25,359 nt of DNA, taken from contig JAGRHE010000023.1 of NCBI GenBank assembly GCA_020445165.1, positions 1-25,359 of the forward strand, in the 5' to 3' direction. The stretch is from Gammaproteobacteria bacterium. Lineage in GTDB: Bacteria > Pseudomonadota > Gammaproteobacteria > Chromatiales > Sedimenticolaceae. Positions 22,100 to 25,359 of this stretch are shown here, one piece after another (position 1 is the stretch's first letter; each line of letters starts with the position of its first letter). A program made the position numbers and the translations under genes. Under the pieces are notes generated by a model. That model saw nothing but the letters and a program-made list of their open reading frames with translations, searched no databases and was not told the origin of the DNA.

Positions 22100-24208
22100 T
22101 CAGGCAACGATCAGGGCCTGAAGGTCCGCGCCGCGACCGTTTTCCCGTAGCGTGGCCTCGATACTGCTGAGCGGCTCCGGTTTGTGCAGGCCAAAGCCCT
22201 GTGCGTAGTCCACGTTCATCTCGATCAGCAGCTGCTTTATGCGATCGTTCTCGACGTATTCGGCAACGGTACGCTTGCCCAGCTTCTTGCCGATCGAGTT
22301 GATCGATTCGACCATTGCGCGGTTGATCGGGTCACGGTCGATATTCTGAATGAAGCTGCCTTCGATCTTCAGATAGTCGACGTCGAGGTAGCGCAGTTGG
22401 TTGAACGACGACATGCCAGCACCGAAATCATCGAGCGCGAACTGGCATCCCAGGTCGCCGAGTCCCTCGATCAATGCGGCCGCATTTGCCAGGCTGCGTA
22501 CCGCAGAAGACTCCGTGATTTCGAAACACAGCGACCTGGGTGGCACGCCGATCTCGGTGATCTGATCGCGCACATAGCTGTGGAACTGCGGATCGGATGC
22601 GGCTGGACCGCAGATGTTGATGCTCATGCGCAGATCGGCTGCCATATCGCCGAGGCCGGCCAGCCACTGGAGGCTGTTCCGTACCACCCAACGATCGATA
22701 TCCGGAACCAATCCATAGCGTTCCGCGGCAGGCAGGAACTGTCCGGGTGAGATCAGGCCGAGGCCACCTGTGTCACGCATGCGCAGGAGCACCTCGAGTG
22801 CCAGGCGGCCGTCATCCTGCTCCTTGCCCAGTGGTTTGATCATCTGGCCATAGAGCACGAAATGATTTTCCGCGATGGCTTCGCTGATGCGTGTCACCCA
22901 GCGCATCTCGCCGCTGCGCCGGCGGGCGCTCTCCGCGTTGGATTCCGGTTGGTGGACGCGGTTGCGGCCTTCTTCCTTGGCCGAGTAGCAGCAGGCATCT
23001 GCCGTGCTCAGCAGGTCTTGCAGGGAGATCGGTTCCTTGCCGAACGGGACCAGGCCGATGCTTGCATAGACTTTGAAGCGCTTGCCGTCCCAGTCGAACG
23101 TGAAATCTTCGACCGCCAGCCGGATCTTCTCCGCCACCGCTGCGGCATCTTTGGTCTTGGTGTAGCGCAGCAGTATGCCGAACTCGTCGCCGCCTATCCG
23201 GGCGAGAACGTCGGAGGTACGCAAAGCGCGCGAGAGGTGTGAAGCAAGTGACTTGAGCAGCGCGTCACCGGCGGGATGACCGCAGGTGTCATTGACCACC
23301 TTGAAGCGATCGAGATCGAATACCAGGATTGCATGCATGTCGTCACTGGATTCGCTCTGCTCCAGGACCTGGCGCAGCGCTGCTTCGAATGCCTGCCGGT
23401 TCAAGAGCCCCGTGAGCACATCGTGAGCCGCGTGATGTGACAGCTGCTTGTTGCGGGCGCCGGCGTTGATGACTACGAACGCGGCGATGGCGATTGCCAC
23501 CGCAAGCGCTGCCATGCCGATCAGTGTCGTAAGCAGGATGGTCTGGTGGAAAGCAATGCCTGCATTGTGGATCTGGTTCTGTGCCGTCTGGTGGATGGTT
23601 CGCACCATCTTGTCGAGCTCGCCGAGCAAGGTTAGATGTCCATCGACCGAGTCCTGTGTCGCGCGAAGCAGTTCGGCGCGTGGGACACCATCACGAAACA
23701 GCAGATCGAGTGCCAAGGTGTTGGGCTTGCCGACGGCGCGGGCTGCTTCGTCAAGCTGCGCGAATATATCGCGTTCCGATTCGTTCGCCAGGTTATTGAT
23801 CAGATCTTCGCGCGCTCCGATGTACTTTGCCGCGTAGCTGAAGAAACGCATCTTTTCTTCGTCGCGGTCGAAAGGATCGGTCAAGCGGACCATTGCGCTC
23901 AGGCTGTCGATGCGCTCACGTATCGCTTCGCGCATGGTATAAGCGAGCACAGTCTTGAATCCTGCCGCTCGGACCATCTGCGACATCTGCTGATTATGCT
24001 TGTTGGTCGTGTGATAGCCGGCAAGTACCGACAACAGCAGGATGCCGATCACGATTGTGAAGCCGGCAGTGGTGATCACGCGTACATCGTAGCGACGTGT
24101 AAGCGGGTTGATATTCGGATTGGAAAGCGTATGCACGTTTATTATTGCGTGTAGTCGGTTAGGTGACGTCGACCTTGGCGGACACGCGCGATTTTCCGTT
24201 CGCTTCAC
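22100..24208 (-). CDS. Membrane-bound GGDEF-EAL protein (c-di-GMP metabolism)
   Basis: Up to 702 residues; GTG 24208 is the first codon after an in-frame stop and has AAGG about 9 bases upstream, but a start further in is possible. One membrane helix at about 44-65, a periplasmic helical sensor region (66-222), and a second helix at 223-248. The GGDEF domain (about 260-417) has an intact active site GGDEF (339-343), and RTSD 5 residues before it fits the inhibitory I-site. The EAL domain (about 450-695) has E472 in EVLLR in place of EALLR, SINICG, FEITES, DDFGAGMSSF, YLKIEGSFI and AEYVE. Most catalytic residues are therefore kept. It may make or break c-di-GMP in response to a periplasmic signal. 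It is divergent from the Sel1 gene and converges on pntB. Confidence 0.9.
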   Translation of the reverse strand: MKRTENRACPPRSTSPNRLHAIINVHTLSNPNINPLTRRYDVRVITTAGFTIVIGILLLSVLAGYHTTNKHNQQMSQMVRAAGFKTVLAYTMREAIRERIDSLSAMVRLTDPFDRDEEKMRFFSYAAKYIGAREDLINNLANESERDIFAQLDEAARAVGKPNTLALDLLFRDGVPRAELLRATQDSVDGHLTLLGELDKMVRTIHQTAQNQIHNAGIAFHQTILLTTLIGMAALAVAIAIAAFVVINAGARNKQLSHHAAHDVLTGLLNRQAFEAALRQVLEQSESSDDMHAILVFDLDRFKVVNDTCGHPAGDALLKSLASHLSRALRTSDVLARIGGDEFGILLRYTKTKDAAAVAEKIRLAVEDFTFDWDGKRFKVYASIGLVPFGKEPISLQDLLSTADACCYSAKEEGRNRVHQPESNAESARRRSGEMRWVTRISEAIAENHFVLYGQMIKPLGKEQDDGRLALEVLLRMRDTGGLGLISPGQFLPAAERYGLVPDIDRWVVRNSLQWLAGLGDMAADLRMSINICGPAASDPQFHSYVRDQITEIGVPPRSLCFEITESSAVRSLANAAALIEGLGDLGCQFALDDFGAGMSSFNQLRYLDVDYLKIEGSFIQNIDRDPINRAMVESINSIGKKLGKRTVAEYVENDRIKQLLIEMNVDYAQGFGLHKPEPLSSIEATLRENGRGADLQALIVA

Positions 24209-24251
24209 CTATATTGGCCTTTGTAGAAAATTCTTGAGTAGGCGCACCGAA

Positions 24252-24674
24252 ATGGGAATTGGGTCGGGCAATGCGAACAAAAGCCTTATTTCGGGCCTGA
24301 CCCTGTTGCTGGTGCCGGCGGTATGGGCGGATGACGCTGCGCTCGTGTTGTGGCAGCAGGGTAGGCAGGCGGAGGCAATCGCCGGCTGGCAACAGGATGC
24401 GCGTGCCGGTGACGCCCAATCGGCGGTATTCCTCGGCCACATTCACCGGGATGGCATTGGGGTGCCGGAGGACGCCAAAGCGGCTTATGAATGGTTTCGG
24501 CTCGCTGCGGAACGGGGTTCGCCGGAGGCGCAGTATGAACTCGGCCTGATGTACGAAATGGGGATCGGTACCGGGTTGGATATCGGTGAAGCGACCTATT
24601 GGTACGGGCTCGCGGGAACCCAGGCCTGCCCGACCGAACGCGATACGGAATACCTGTTGCAGACACCCCGCTGA
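24252..24674 (+). CDS. Exported Sel1-repeat protein
   Basis: 140 residues from ATG 24252, chosen because a signal peptide starts there (cleavage after AVWA, about residue 26); the upstream frame overlaps the divergent gene. At least two Sel1/TPR-like repeats are visible: AQSAVFLGHIHRDGIGVPED with AKAAYEWFRLAAERG, then AQYELGLMYEMGIGTGLD with IGEATYWYGLAG. An incomplete one lies before them (ALVLWQQGRQAEAIAGWQQD). Sel1 repeats mediate protein binding, often in signalling or envelope complexes. It is divergent from the GGDEF-EAL gene, with 43 bases between starts, so the two may be co-regulated; that is inference. Confidence 0.82.
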   Translation: MGIGSGNANKSLISGLTLLLVPAVWADDAALVLWQQGRQAEAIAGWQQDARAGDAQSAVFLGHIHRDGIGVPEDAKAAYEWFRLAAERGSPEAQYELGLMYEMGIGTGLDIGEATYWYGLAGTQACPTERDTEYLLQTPR

Positions 24675-24693
24675 GCTTGTTTCGAGCCGTGGC

Positions 24694-24718
24694 ACGGCCG
24701 ACAATGCCCGGCCGTTTT
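24694..24718 (+). terminator. Intrinsic terminator candidate after the Sel1 gene
   Basis: ACGGCCG (24694-24700) and CGGCCGT (24709-24715) pair perfectly, loop of 8, followed by TTT. It lies 20 bases after the Sel1-gene stop and just before hrpA. The T-run is short. Confidence 0.55.
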
Positions 24719-24728
24719 CCCTGATCCT

Positions 24729-25359
24729 ATGCCGTTGTCGAGCCCCGAAGCAAAACTCGAGACCTGCCTGCTGCGAGACCGCAAGCGTCTGCGCCGGCGC
24801 CTGAAGGCATTGGCGGGCCCGGCTGTGGATGACGGCGGTCATCCGGATGTGCTGGCCGAGATCGAGCGTTCGGCGGCGATGGCGCGGCTGCGCGAAGAGA
24901 ATCTACCGGAGCCGGCCTTCCCGGCCGAACTGCCGATCAGTGGGCGTGTCGACGAGATCGAGGCGCTACTGCGTGCTCACCAGGTGATCGTGTTGTGCGG
25001 CGAGACCGGCTCCGGCAAGTCGACCCAGTTGCCGAAGCTCTGCCTGCGCCTGAGGCGGGGCATTTACGGCCGGATCGGGCATACCCAGCCGCGGCGCATC
25101 GCGGCGCGCAGCCTTGCCGCACGGATCGCCAGCGAGCTGGGCGAAGAGGTCGGCAACAGTGTCGGTTACAAGGTGCGATTTCGTGATCATGTCGCTGACC
25201 AGACGCACATCAAGCTGTTGACCGATGGCATGCTGCTGGCCGAGGTGCGCAGCGATCCCGAGTTGCTCGAATACGACACGCTGATCATCGACGAGGCGCA
25301 CGAACGCAGCCTGAACATCGATTTTCTGCTCGGTTACCTGCACAAGCTGCTGCGCCGAC
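24729..25359 (+). CDS. hrpA: ATP-dependent RNA helicase HrpA, N-terminal part (runs off window)
   Basis: 210 codons seen from ATG 24729 (first start after an in-frame stop) to the window edge, still open. N-terminal residues 1-60 are a charged helical leader (RDRKRLRRRLKAL). The DEAH helicase core follows: Walker A GETGSGKS at 91-98, then TQLPKLCL, HTQPRRIAARSLA (motif Ia), VGYKVRFRDHV, LLTDGMLLAE and the Walker B box DEAH at 188-191. These are diagnostic of HrpA/DHX-type RNA helicases, which act on mRNA and on stalled ribosomes in the cytoplasm. The full protein is usually about 1,300 residues. No clear ribosome site precedes the ATG. The name is unrelated to type III secretion hrp genes. 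Confidence 0.92.
   Translation, partial: MPLSSPEAKLETCLLRDRKRLRRRLKALAGPAVDDGGHPDVLAEIERSAAMARLREENLPEPAFPAELPISGRVDEIEALLRAHQVIVLCGETGSGKSTQLPKLCLRLRRGIYGRIGHTQPRRIAARSLAARIASELGEEVGNSVGYKVRFRDHVADQTHIKLLTDGMLLAEVRSDPELLEYDTLIIDEAHERSLNIDFLLGYLHKLLRR

Overview
This window is about 25 kb of moderately GC-rich bacterial chromosome with tightly packed, operon-like genes on both strands. The gene types fit a gammaproteobacterium: a Zur-controlled znuACB locus, a YqjD/YqjE-type pair, a three-subunit proton-translocating transhydrogenase, HrpA and PhoU. This assignment is an inference from gene content, not from a marker gene. I see no rRNA, tRNA, CRISPR array, prophage or insertion sequence. One short inverted-repeat element of the REP/MITE type lies at 10556-10624.

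Layout. 1-67 is the very end of a catalase-peroxidase gene (katG), followed by a perfect 14-bp hairpin. 330-7759 is a metal-homeostasis block. A HupE/UreJ-type membrane protein reads leftward. Across a 410-bp divergent control region that holds a good Zur-box candidate, znuA-znuC-znuB-zur reads rightward, then a zrgA-type His-rich periplasmic protein (DUF2796), a LolD/MacB-type ABC ATPase, an FtsX-fold permease and a DUF3299 lipoprotein. Together these look like two zinc-acquisition systems plus their own repressor. 8075-10313 is a two-gene peptidoglycan-trimming unit: a Tat-exported M15/VanY-type carboxypeptidase and a Csd4-like (M99) D,L-carboxypeptidase. 10679-11338 is a lone phoU. 11702-13573 encodes an unusual sensor kinase: a CheB-like domain with a broken catalytic triad, a coiled coil, PAS and an HWE-type kinase, with no CheR domain.

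13890-18754 is a run of small envelope or stress proteins: DUF883 (YqjD-like), a YqjE-like protein and a small basic protein with overlapping genes, an AI-2E-family transporter, DUF1328, a tiny repeat lipoprotein, CsbD and DUF2254. 19200-22036 is pntAA-pntAB-pntB behind an AT-rich leader. 22100-24208 (minus) is a membrane GGDEF-EAL protein, divergent from a Sel1-repeat protein. The window ends inside hrpA.

The observations most worth following are the degenerate CheB-HWE kinase, the FtsX-fold ABC system paired with a His-rich zinc protein inside a Zur locus, and the Csd4-like/VanY-like pair, which suggests control of cell curvature.
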